In this document: positions 23,820 through 36,358 of the stretch, piece by piece
Layout: the number at the start of each line of letters is the position of its first letter
Numbering within the stretch: the first letter of the stretch is position 1
Notes under the pieces: model-generated
The model's input: the letters and a program-made list of their open reading frames with translations, nothing else
The model's database searches: none
What the model was told of the DNA's origin: nothing
Made by a program: the position numbers and the translations under genes
NCBI GenBank assembly: GCA_963971285.1
Contig: OZ020248.1
Location: 7,626,001-7,690,000 of the forward strand
Source of the DNA: Astropecten irregularis
Taxonomy: Eukaryota; Echinodermata; Asteroidea; Paxillosida; Astropectinidae
Length of the DNA: 64,000 nucleotides
Direction: 5' to 3'

Positions 23820-26800
23820 GGAGGCCTTCTCGCATAGCGTGTGGTGCTATACTTGGATTTTAGGCCATGAACATGACTTTGGAATTTGGCACAGCCCATA
23901 TTTCCCTCAAGAGTACATCTGGGGCTACGTGTCGTGCAATTTTCAAGTCGATTACCTCAGTATTCAGGGAAAAGTTTTCAACTCGAGCGTCAAAAAGTGT
24001 CTCATAGTCCAAGTGCAGTTTTAATGCGGCCTGCTCGGAGGCCTTAACGCATAGCGTGTGGTGCTATACTTGGATTTTCGGCCAAGAACATGACTTTGGA
24101 ATTTGGCACAGCCCATATTTCCCTGTAGAGTTAATCTGGGGCTACATGTCGTGCAAGTTTCAAGTCGATTGCCTCAGTATTCAGGGAAAAATGTCAAACT
24201 CTATCGTCAGAAAGTGTCTCATAGTTTAAGTGCAGTTTTAATGCGGCCTGCTCGGAGGCCTTCACGCATAGCGTGTGGTGTTATACTTGGATTTTAGGCC
24301 ATGAACATGACTTTGAAATTTAGCACAGCCCATATTTCCCTGTAGAGTACATCTGGGGCAACATGTCGTACAAGTTTCAAGTCGATTGCCTCAGTATTCA
24401 GGGAGAAATTTCCAACTCTAGCGTCAAAAAGTGTCACATAGTCTAAGTGCAGTTTTAATGCGGCCTGCTCGGCGGCCTTCTCGCATAGCGTGTGGTGCTA
24501 TACTTGGATTTTCGGCCATGAACATGACTTTGGAATTTGGCACAGCCCATATTTCCCTGTAGATTTCATCTGGGGATACATGTCGTGCAAGTTTCAAGTC
24601 GATTGCCTCAGTATTCAGGGAGAAATTTCCAACTCTAGCGTCAAAAAGTCACTCATAGTCTAAGTGCAGTTTTAATGCGGCCTGCTCGGCGGCCTTCTCT
24701 CATAGCGTGTTGTGCTATACTTGGATTTTCGGCCATGAACATGTCTTTGGAATTTGGCACAGCCCATATTTCCCTCTAGAGTACATCTGGGGCTACATGT
24801 CGTGCAAGTTTCAAGTCGATTGCCTCAGTATTCAGGGAGAAATTTCCAACTCTAGCGTCAAAAAGTCACTCATAGTCTAAGTGCAGTTTTAATGCGGCCT
24901 GCTCGGCGGCCTTCTCTCCTAGCGTGTGGTGCTATACTTGGATTTTCGGCCATGAACATGACTTTGGAATTTGGCACAGCCCATATTTCCCTGTAGAGTT
25001 CATCTGGGGATACATGTCGTGCAAGTTTCAAGTCGATTGCCTCAGTATTCAGGGAGAAATTTCCAACTCTAGAGTCAAAATATCACTCATAGTCTAAGTG
25101 CAGTTTTAATGCGGCCTGCTTTTCGGCCTTCTCTCATAGCGTGTTGTGCTATAATTGGATTTTCGGCCATGAACATGTCTTTGAAATTTGGCACAGCCCA
25201 TATTTCCCTCTAGAGTACATCTGGGGCTACATGTCGTGCAAGTTTCAAGTCGATTGCCTCAGTATTCAGGGAAAAATGTCAAACTCTAGCGTCAGAAAGT
25301 GTCTCATAGTTTAAGTGCAGTTTTAGTGCGGCCTGCTCGGAGGCCTTCACGCATAGCGTGTGGTGTTATACTTGGATTTTAGGCCATGAACATGACTTTG
25401 AAATTTAGCACAGCCCATATTTCCCTGTAGAGTACATCTGGGGCAACATGTCGTACAAGTTTCAAGTCGGTTTCCTCAGTATTCAGGGAGAAATTCCCAA
25501 CTCTAGCGTCAAAAAGTGTCACATAGTCTAAGTGCAGTTTTAATGCGGCCTGCTCGGCGGCCTTCTCGCATAGCGTGTGGTGCTATACTTGGATTTTCGG
25601 CCATGAACATGACTTTGGAATTTGGCACAGCCCATATTTCCCTGTAGAGTTCATCTGGGGATACATGTCGTGCAAGTTTCAAGTCGATTGCCTCAGTATT
25701 CAGGGAGAAATTTCCAACTCTAGCGTCAAAAAGTCACTCATAGTCTAAGTGCAGTTTTAATGCGGCCTGCTCGGCGGCCTTCTCTCATAGCGTGTTGTGC
25801 TATACTTGGATTTTCGGCCATGAACATGACTTTGGAATTTGGCACAGCCCATATTTCCCTGTACAGTTCATCTGGGGCTACATGTCGTGCAGGTTTCAAG
25901 TCGATTGCCTCAGTATTCAGGGAGAAATTTCCATCTCTAGTGTCAAAAATTGTCTCATAGTCTAAGTACAGTTTTAATGCGGCCTGCTCGGAGGCCTTCA
26001 CGCATAGCGTGTGGTGCTATACTTGGATTTTCGGCCAAGAACATGATTTTGGAATTTGGCACAGCCCATATTTCCCTTTAGAGTTCATCTGGGGCTAAAT
26101 ATCGTGGAAGTTTCAAGTCGATTGCATCAGTATTCAGGGAAAAATTTCCAACTCTAGCGTCAAAAAGTGTCGCATAGTCTAAGTGCAGTTTTAATGCGGC
26201 CTGCTCGGAGGCCTTAACGCATAGCTTGTGGTGCTATACTTGGATTTTCGGCCATGAACATGACTTTGGAATTTGGCACAGCCCATATTTCCCTGTAGAG
26301 TTCATCTGGGGCTACATGTCGTGCAAGTTTCAAGTCGATTGCCTCAGTATTCAGGGAGAAATTTCCAACTCTAGAGTCAAAAAGTCACTCATAGTCTAAG
26401 TGCAGTTTTAATGCGGCCTGCTTTTCGGCCTTCTCTCATAGCGTGTTGTGCTATAATTGGATTTTCGGCCATGAACATGTCTTTGGAATTTGGCACAGCC
26501 CATATTTCCCTCTAGAGTACATCTGGGGCTACATGTCGTGCAAGTTTCAAGTCGATTGCCTCAGTATTCAGGGAAAAATGTCAAACTCTAGCGTCAGAAA
26601 GTGTCTCATAGTTTAAGTGCAGTTTTAATGCGGCCTGCTCGGAGGCCTTCACGCATAGCGTGTGGTGTTATACTTGGATTTTAGGCCATGAACATGACTT
26701 TGAAATTTAGCACAGCCCATATTTCCCTGTAGAGTACATCTGGGGCAACATGTCGTACAAGTTTCAAGTCGATTGCCTCAGTATTCAGGGAGAAATTTCC

Positions 26801-29800
26801 AACTCTAGCGTCAAAAAGTGTCACATAGTCTAAGTGCAGTTTTAATGCGGCCTGCTCGGCGGCCTTCTCGCATAGCGTGTGGTGCTATACTTGGATTTTC
26901 GGCCATGAACATGACTTTGGAATTTGGCACAGCCCATATTTCCCTGTAGAGTTCATCTGGGGATACATGTCGTGCAAGTTTCAAGTCGATTGCCTCAGTA
27001 TTCAGGGAGAAATTTCCAACTCTAGCGTCAAAAAGTCACTCATAGTCTAAGTGCAGTTTTAATGCGGCCTGCTCGGCGGCCTTCTCTCATAGCGTGTTGT
27101 GCTATACTTGGATTTTCGGCCATGAACATGTCTTTGGAATTTGGCACAGCCCATATTTCCCTCTAGAGTACATCTGGGGCTACATGTCGTGCAAGTTTCA
27201 AGTCGATTGCCTCAGTATTCAGGGAGAAATTTCCAACTCTAGCGTCAAAAAGTCACTCATAGTCTAAGTGCAGTTTTAATGCGGCCTGCTCGGCGGCCTT
27301 CTCTCATAGCGTGTGGTGCTATACTTGGATTTTCGGCCATGAACATGACTTTGGAATTTGGCACAGCCCATATTTCCCTGTAGAGTTCATCTGGGGATAC
27401 ATGTCGTGCAAGTTTCAAGTCGATTGCCTCAGTATTCAGGGAGAAATTTCCAACTCTAGAGTCAAAAAGTCACTCATAGTCTAAGTGCAGTTTTAATGCG
27501 GCCTGCTTTTCGGCCTTCTCTCATAGCGTGTTGTGCTATAATTGGATTTTCGGCCATGAACATGTCTTTGGAATTTGGCACAGCCCATATTTCCCTCTAG
27601 AGTACATCTGGGGCTACATGTCGTGCAAGTTTCAAGTCGATTGCCTCAGTATTCAGGGAAAAATGTCAAACTCTAGCGTCAGAAAGTGTCTCATAGTTTA
27701 AGTGCAGTTTTAATGCGGCCTGCTCGGAGGCCTTCACGCATAGCGTGTGGTGTTATACTTGGATTTTAGGCCATGAACATGACTTTGAAATTTAGCACAG
27801 CCCATATTTCCCTGTAGAGTACATCTGGGGCAACATGTCGTACAAGTTTCAAGTCGATTGCCTCAGTATTCAGGGAGAAATTTCCAACTCTAGCGTCAAA
27901 AAGTGTCACATAGTCTAAGTGCAGTTTTAATGCGGCCTGCTCGGCGGCCTTCTCGCATAGCGTGTGGTGCTATACTTGGATTTTCGGCCATGAACATGAC
28001 TTTGGAATTTGGCACAGCCCATATTTCCCTGTAGAGTTCATCTGGGGATACATGTCGTGCAAGTTTCAAGTCGATTGCCTCAGTATTCAAGGAGAAATTT
28101 CCAACTCTAGCGTCAAAAAGTCACTCATAGTCTAAGTGCAGTTTTAATGCGGCCTGCTCGGCGGCCTTCTCTCATAGCGTGTTGTGCTATACTTGGATTT
28201 TCGGCCATGAACATGACTTTGGAATTTGGCACAGCCCATATTTCCCTGTACAGTTCATCTGGGGCTACATGTCGTGCAGGTTTCAAGTCGATTGCCTCAG
28301 TATTCAGGGAGAAATTTCCATCTCTAGTGTCAAAAATTGTCTCATAGTCTAAGTACAGTTTTAATGCGGCCTGCTCGGAGGCCTTCACGCATAGCGTGTG
28401 GTGCTATACTTGGATTTTAGGCCATGAACATGACTTTGGAATTTGGCACAGCCCATATTTCCCTCTAGAGTTTATCTGGGGCTACATGTCGTGCAAGTTT
28501 CAAGTCGGTTTCCTCAGTATTCAGGGAGAAATTTCCAACTCTAGCGTCAAAAAGTTTCTCATAGTCTAAGTGCAGTTTTAATGCGGCCTGCTCGGAGGCC
28601 TTCACGCATAGCGTGTGGTGCTATACTTGGATTTTCGGCCATGAACATGACTTTGGAATTTGGCACAGCCCATATTTCCCTGTACAGTTCATCTGGGGCT
28701 ACATGTCGTGCAGGTTTCAAGTCGATTGCCTCAGTATTCAGGGAGAAATTTCCATCTCTAGTGTCAAAAATTGTCTCATAGTCTAAGTACAGTTTTAATG
28801 CGGCCTGCTCGGAGGCCTTCACGCATAGCGTGTGGTGCTATACTTGGATTTTAGGCCATGAACATGACTTTGGAATTTGGCACAGCCCATATTTCCCTCT
28901 AGAGTACATCTGGGGCTACATGTCGTGCAATTTTCAAGTCGATTACCTCAGTATTCAGGGAAAAATTTTCAACTCGAGCGTCAAAAAGTGTCTCATAGTC
29001 AAAGTGCAGTTTTAATGCGGCCTGCTCGGAGGCCTTCTCGCATAGCGTGTGGTGCTATACTTGGATTTTAGGCCATGAACATGACTTTGGAATTTGGCAC
29101 AGCCCATATTTCCCTGTAGAGTTCATCTGGGGCTACATGTCGTGCATGTTTCAAGTCGATTGCCTCAGTATTCAGGGAGAAATTTCCAACTCTAGCGTCC
29201 AAAAGTCACTCATAGTGTAAGTGCAGTTTTAATGCGGCCTGCTCGGCGGCCTTCTCTCATAGCGTGTGGTGCTATACTTGGATTTTCGGCCATGAATATG
29301 ACTTTGTAATTTGACACAGCCCATATTTCCCTGTAGAGTTCATCTGGGGCTACATGTCGTGCAAGTTTCAAGTCGGTTTCCTCAGTATTCAGGGAGAAAT
29401 TTCCAACTCTAGCGTCAAAAAGTTTCTCATAGTCTAAGTGCAGTTTTAATGCGGCCTGCTCGGAGGCCTTCACGCATAGCGTGTGGTGCTATACTTGGAT
29501 TTTCGGCCATGAACATGACTTTGGAATTTGGCACAGCCCATATTTCCCTGTAGAGTTCATCTGGGGCTACATGTCGTGCAGGTTTCAAGTCGATTGCCTC
29601 AGTATTCATGGAGAAATTTCCAACTCTAGAGTCAAAAATTGTCTCATAGTCTAAGTACAGTTTTAATGCGGCCTGCTCGGAGGCCTTCACGCATAGCGTG
29701 TGGTGCTATACTTGGATTTTCGGCCATGAACATGACTTTGTAATTTGACACAGCCCATATTTCCCTGTAGAGTTCATCTGGGGCTACATGTCGTGCAAGT

Positions 29801-32800
29801 TTCAAGTCGATTGCCTCAGTATTCAGGGAAAAATGTCAAACTCTAACGTCAAAAAAGTGTCTCATAGTCTAAGTGCAGTTTTAATGCGGCCTGCTCGGAG
29901 GCCTTCACGCATAGCGTGTGGTGTTATACTTAGATTTTCGGCCATGAAAATGACTTTGTAATTTGACACAGCCCATATTTCCCTGTAGAGTTCATCTGGG
30001 GCTACATGTCGTGCAAGTTTCAAGTCGGTTTCCTCAGTATTCAGGGAAAAATGTCCAACTCTAGCGTCAAAAAGTGTCAAATAGTCTAAGTGCAGTTTTA
30101 ATGCGGCCTGCTCGGAGGCCTTCTCGCATAGCGTGTGGTGCTATACTTGGATTTTAGGCCATGAACATGACTTTGGAATTTGGCACAGCCCATATTTCCC
30201 TCTAGAGTACATCTGGGGCTACATGTCGTGCAATTTTCAAGTCGATTACCTCAGTATTCAGGGAAAAATTTTCAACTCGAGCGTCAAAAAGTCACTCATA
30301 GTCTAAGTGCAGTTTTAATGCGGCCTGCCCGGAGGCCTTCACGCATAGCGTGTGGTGCTATACTTGGATTTTCGGCCAAGAACATGACTTTGGAATTTGG
30401 CACAGCCCATATTTCCCTGTAGAGTTCATCTGGGGCTAAATATCGTGGAAGTTTCAAGTCGATTGCATCAGTATTCAGGGAAAAATTTAAAACTCTAGCG
30501 TCAAAAAGTGTCGCATAGTCTAAGTGCAGTTTTAATGCGGCCTGCTCGGAGGCCTTAACGCATAGCTTGTGGTGCTATACTTGGATTTTCGGCCATGAAC
30601 ATGACTTTGGAATTTGGCACAGCCCATATTTCCCTGTAGAGTTCATCTGGGGCTACATGTCGTGCAGGTTTCAAGTCGATTGCCTCAGTATTCAGGGAAA
30701 AATGTCAAACTCTAGCGTCAAAAAAGTGTCTCATAGTCTAAGTGCAGTTTTAATGCTTCCTGCTCGGAGGCCTTCACGCATAGCGTGTGGTGTTATACTT
30801 TGATTTTCGGCCATGAAAATGACTTTGTAATTTGACACAGCCCATATTTCCCTGTAGAGTTCATCTGGGGCTACATGTCGTGCAAGTTTCAAGTCGGTTT
30901 CCTCAGTATTCAGGGAAAAATGTCCAACTCTAGCGTCACAAAGTGTCAAATAGTCTAAGTGCAGTTTTAATGCGGCCTGCTCGGAGGCCTTCTCGCATAG
31001 CGTGTGGTGCTATACTTGGATTTTAGGCCATGAACATGACTTTGGAATTTGGCACAGCCCATATTTCCCTCTAGAGTACATCTGGGGCTACATGTCGTGC
31101 AATTTTCAAGTCGATTACCTCAGTATTCAGGGAAAAATTTTCAACTCGAGCGTCAAAAAGTGTCTCATACTCAAAGTGCAGTTTTAATGCGGCCTGCTCG
31201 GAGGCCTTCACGCATAGCGTGTGGTGCTATACTTGGATTTTCGGCCAAGAACATGACTTTGGAATTTGGCACAGCCCATATTTCCCTTTAGAGTTCATCT
31301 GGGGCTAAATATCGTGGAAGTTTCAAGTCGATTGCATCAGTATTCAGGGAAAAATTTCCAACTCTAGCGTCAAAAAGTGTCGCATAGTCTAAGTGCAGTT
31401 TTAATAGGGCCTGCTCGGAGGCCTTAACGCATAGCTTGTGGTGCTATACTTGGATTTTCGGCCATGAACATGACTTTGGAATTTGGCACAGCCCATATTT
31501 CCCTGTAGAGTTCATCTGGGGCTACATGTCGTGCAGGTTTCAAGTCGATTGCCTCAGTATTCAGGGAGAAATTTCCAACTCTAGTGTCAAAAATTGTCTC
31601 ATAGTCTAAGTACAGTTTTAATGCGGCCTGCTCGGAGGCCTTCACGCATAGCGTGTGGTGCTATACTTGGATTTTCGGCCATGAACATGACTTTGGAATT
31701 TGGCACAGCCCATATTTCCCTGTAGAGTTCATCTGGGGATACATGTCGTGCAAGTTTCAAGTCGATTGCCTCAGTATTCAGGGAGAAATTTCCAACTCTA
31801 GCGTCCAAAAGTCACTCATAGTGTAAGGGCAGTTTTAATGCGGCCTGCTCGGCGGCCTTCTCTCATAGCGTGTGGTGCTATACTTGGATTTTCGGCCATG
31901 AACATGTCTTTGTAATTTGGCACAGCCCATATTTCCCTGTAGAGTTCATCTGGGGCTACATGTCGTGCAAGTTTCAAGTCGGTTTCCTCAGTATTCAGGG
32001 AGCAATTTCCAACTCTAGAGTCAAAAATTGTCTCATAGTCTAAGTACAGTTTTAATGCGGCCTGCTCGGAGGCCTTCACGCATAGCGTGTGGTGTTATAC
32101 TTGGATTTTCGGCCATGAACATGACTTTGGAATTTGGCATAGCCCATATCTCCCTGTAGAGTTCATCTGGGGCTACATGTCGTGCAAGTTTCAAGTCGGT
32201 TTCCTCAGTATTCAGGGAGAAATTCCCAACTCTAGCGTCAAAAAGTGTCTCATAGTCTAAGTGCAGTTTTAATGCGGCCTGCTCGGCGGCCTTCTCTCAT
32301 AGCGTGTGGTGCTATACTTGGATTTTCGGCCATGAACATGACTTTGTAATTTGGCACAGCCCATATTTCCCTGTAGAGTTCATCTGGGGCTACATGTCGT
32401 GCAAGTTTCAAGTCGATTGCCTCAGTATTCAGGGAAAAATGTCAAACTCTAGCGTCAAAAAGTGTCTCATAGTCAAAGTGCAGTTTTAATGCGGCCTGCT
32501 CGGAGGCCTTCTCGCATAGCGTGTGGTGCTATACTTGGATTTTAGGCCATGAACATGACTTTGGAATTTGGCACAGCCCATATTTCCCTGTAGAGTACAT
32601 CTGGGGCTACATGTCGTGCAATTTTCAAGTCGATTACCTCAGTATTCAGGGAAAAATTTTCAACTCGAGCGTCAAAAAGTGTCTCATAGTCAAAGTGCAG
32701 TTTTAATGCGGCCTGCTCGAAGGCCTTCACGCATAGCGTGTGGTGCTATACTTGGATTTTCGGCCATGAACATGACTTTGGAATTTGGCAAAACCCATAT

Positions 32801-34452
32801 CTCCCTGTAGAGTTCATCTGGGGCTACATGTCGTGCAAGTTTCAAGTCGGTTTCCTCAGTATTCAGGGAGAAATTCCCAACTCTAGCGTCAAAAAGTGTC
32901 TCATAGTCTAAGTGCAGTTTTAATGCGGCCTGATCGGAGGCCTTCTCGCATAGCGTGTGTTGTTTACTTGGATTTTAGGCCATGAACATGACTTTGGAAT
33001 TTGGCACAGCCCATATTTCCCTCTAGAGTACATCTGGGGCTACATGTCGTGCAAGTTTCAAGTCGATTGCCTCAGTATTCAGGGAGAAATTTCCAACTCT
33101 AGCGTCAAAAAGTGTCACATAGTCTAAGTGCAGTTTTAATGCGGCCTGCTCGGCGGCCTTCTCGCATAGCGTGTGGTGCTATACTTGGATTTTCGGCCAT
33201 GAACATGACTTTGGAATTTGGCACAGCCCATATTTCCCTGTAGAGTACATCTGGGGCTACATGTCGTGCAAGTTTCAAGTCGATTGCCTCAGTATTCAGG
33301 GAGAAATTTCCAACTCTAGAGTCAAAAATTGTCTCATAGTCTAAGTACAGTTTTAATGCGGCCTGCTCGGAGGCCTTCACGCATAGCGTGTGTTGCTTTA
33401 CTTGGATTTTAGGCCATGAACATGACTTTGGAATTTGCCACAGCCCATATTTCCCTCTAGAGTACATCTGGGGCTACATGTCGTGCAAGTTTCAAGTCGA
33501 TTACCTCAGTACTCAGGGAAAAATTTCGAACTCGAGCGTCAAAAAGTGTCTCATAGTCAAAGTGCAGTTTTAATGCGGCCTGCTCGGAGGCCTTCACGCA
33601 TAGCGTGTGGTGCTATACTTGGATTTTCGGCCATGACCATGACTTTGGAATTTGGCACAGCCCATATTTCCCTCTAGAGTACATCTGGGGCTACATGTCG
33701 TGCAATTTTCAAGTCGATTACCTCAGTATTCAGGGAAAAATTTTCAACTCGAGCGTCAAAAAGTGTCTCATAGTCTAAGTGCAGTTTTAATGCGGCCTGA
33801 TCGGAGGCCTTCTCGCATAGCGTGTGTTGTTTACTTGGATTTTAGGCCATGAACATGACTTTGGAATTTGGCACAGCCCATATTTCCCTCTAGAGTACAT
33901 CTGGGGCTACATGTCGTGCAAGTTTCAAGTCGATTGCCTCAGTATTCAGGGAGAAATTTCCAACTCTAGCGTCAAAAAGTGTCACATAGTCTAAGTGCAG
34001 TTTTAATGCGGCCTGCTCGGCGGCCTTCTCGCATAGCGTGTGGTGCTATACTTGGATTTTCGGCCATGAACATGACTTTGGAATTTGGCACAGCCCATAT
34101 TTCCCTGTAGAGTACATCTGGGGCTACATGTCGTGCAAGTTTCAAGTCGATTGCCTCAGTATTCAGGGAGAAATTTCCAACTCTAGAGTCAAAAAGTGTC
34201 TCATAGTCTAAGTGCAGTTTAAATGCGGCCCGCTCGGCGGCCTTATGGCATAGCGTGTGGTGCTATACTTGGATTTTCGGCCATGAACATGACTTTGGAA
34301 TTTGGCAAAACCCATATCTCCCTGTAGAGTTCATCTGGGGCTACATGTCGTGCAAGTTTCAAGTCGGTTTCCTCAGTATTCAGGGAGAAATTCCCAACTC
34401 TAGCGTCAAAAAGTGTCTCATAGTCTAAGTGCAGTTTTAATGCGGCCTGATC
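23820..34452 (+). repeat. 10.6-kb tandem segmental duplication, copy 2 (49 monomers)
   Basis: Direct repeat of 13,621-23,819 carrying all the private markers listed there, plus two extra monomers near 28.6-29.0 kb. The duplication junctions at 13,621, 23,820 and 34,453 share the same 24 bases (running from ggaggcc to gcgtgtg). After these, the sequence reads gtgctatac at the first two and ttgtttac at the third. This is the signature of exchange between similar monomers, or of an assembly collapse or expansion. Confidence 0.93.
28603..29036 (+). repeat. 434-bp two-monomer indel between the large copies
   Basis: This stretch has no partner in copy 1; the equivalent point is 18,370-18,403, and exact ends are ambiguous within about 34 bp. 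The two units are the catctctagtgtc type and the gtgcaattttc/aactcgagcg type. The same two-unit order, followed by the gtgcatg unit, is seen near 4.7-5.1 kb and 11.0-11.4 kb. Copy 2 is therefore more likely ancestral here, and copy 1 probably lost two monomers. Confidence 0.85.
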
Positions 34453-35911
34453 GGAGGCCTTCTCGCATAGCGTGTGTTGTTTACTTGGATTTTAGGCCAT
34501 GAACATGACTTTGGAATTTGGCACAGCCCATATTTCCCTCTAGAGTACATCTGGGGCTACATGTCGTGCAAGTTTCAAGTCGATTGCCTCAGTATTCAGG
34601 GAGAAATTTCCAACTCTAGCGTCAAAAAGTGTCACATAGTCTAAGTGCAGTTTTAATGCGGCCTGCTCGGCGGCCTTCTCGCATAGCGTGTGGTGCTATA
34701 CTTGGATTTTCGGCCATGAACATGACTTTGGAATTTGGCACAGCCCATATTTCCCTGTAGAGTACATCTGGGGCTACATGTCGTGCAAGTTTCAAGTCGA
34801 TTGCCTCAGTATTCAGGGAGAAATTTCCAACTCTAGAGTCAAAAATTGTCTCATAGTCTAAGTACAGTTTTAATGCGGCCTGCTCGGAGGCCTTCACGCA
34901 TAGCGTGTGTTGCTTTACTTGGATTTTAGGCCATGAACATGACTTTGGAATTTGCCACAGCCCATATTTCCCTCTAGAGTACATCTGGGGCTACATGTCG
35001 TGCAAGTTTCAAGTCGATTACCTCAGTACTCAGGGAAAAATTTCGAACTCGAGCGTCAAAAAGTGTCTCATAGTCAAAGTGCAGTTTTAATGCGGCCTGC
35101 TCGGAGGCCTTCACGCATAGCGTGTGGTGCTATACTTGGATTTTCGGCCATGACCATGACTTTGGAATTTGGCACAGCCCATATTTCCCTCTAGAGTACA
35201 TCTGGGGCTACATGTCGTGCAAGTTTCAAGTCGATTACCTCAGTACTCAGGGAAAAATTTCGAACTCGAGCGTCAAAAAGTGTCTCATAGTCAAAGTGCA
35301 GTTTAAATGCGGCCTGCTCGGAGGCCTTCACGCATAGCGTGTGGTGCTATACTTGGATTTTCGGCCATGACCATGACTTTGGAATTTGGCACAGCCCATA
35401 TTTCCCTGTAGAGTTCATCTGGGGATACATGTCGTGCAAGTTTCAAGTCGATTGCCTCAGTATTCAGGGAGAAATTTCCAACTCTAGTGTCAAAAATTGT
35501 CTCATAGTCTAAGTACAGTTTTAATGCGGCCTGCTCGGAGGCCTTCACGCATAGCGTGTGGTGCTATACTTGGATTTTAGGCCATGAACATGACTTTGGA
35601 ATTTGGCACAGCCCATATTTCCCTGTAGAGTACATCTGGGGCTACATGTCGTGCAATTTTCAAGTCGATTACCTCAGTATTCAGGGAAAATTTTTCAACT
35701 CTAGAGTCAAAAAGTGTCTCATAGTCAAAGTGCAGTTTTAATGCGGCCTGCTCGAAGGCCTTCACGCATAGCGTGTGGTGCTATACTTGGATTTTCGGCC
35801 ATGAACATGACTTTGGAATTTGGCAAAACCCATATCTCCCTGTAGAGTTCATCTGGGGCTACATGTCGTGCAAGTTTCAAGTCGGTTTCCTCAGTATTCA
35901 GGGAGAAATTC
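34453..35911 (+). repeat. Junction zone between the large duplication and the 12-mer HOR
   Basis: Satellite only. The left part (about 34,490-34,950) reappears near 36,010-36,470 at an offset of about 1,519-1,520 bp. The unit at 35,122-35,337 is a near copy of its left neighbour. One 217-bp unit here carries gtttaaatgcgg near 35,291 and another reads aaatttttcaactctagagtc near 35,688, a private chimera. No other DNA is present. Confidence 0.7.
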
Positions 35912-36348
35912 CCAACTCTAGCGTCAAAAAGTGTCTCATAGTCTAAGTGCAGTTTTAATGCGGCCTGATCGGAGGCCTTCTCGCATAGCGTGTGTTGCTT
36001 TACTTGGATTTTAGGCCATGAACATGACTTTGGAATTTGGCACAGCCCATATTTCCCTCTAGAGTACATCTGGGGCTACATGTCGTGCAAGTTTCAAGTC
36101 GATTGCCTCAGTATTCAGGGAGAAATTTCCAACTCTAGCGTCAAAAAGTGTCACATAGTCTAAGTGCAGTTTTAATGCGGCCTGCTCGGCGGCCTTCTCG
36201 CATAGCGTGTGGTGCTATACTTGGATTTTCGGCCATGAACATGACTTTGGAATTTGGCACAGCCCATATTTCCCTGTAGAGTACATCTGGGGCTACATGT
36301 CGTGCAAGTTTCAAGTCGATTGCCTCAGTATTCAGGGAGAAATTTCCA

Positions 36349-36358
36349 ACTCTAGAGT
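36349..36358. other. 10-bp palindrome ACTCTAGAGT (example)
   Basis: In units of the gagtc class the middle of the monomer becomes the perfect palindrome actctagagt. It is shown here as an example; the same string recurs in every unit of that class, for example near 41,355, 44,183 and 47,004. Other classes read ctctagcgtc or ctctagtgtc and lack it. Confidence 0.8.

Noticed and set aside
28603-29036. Insertion of foreign sequence between the large duplicate copies
   Set aside because: The extra 434 bp are two ordinary monomers found in the same order elsewhere in the window.
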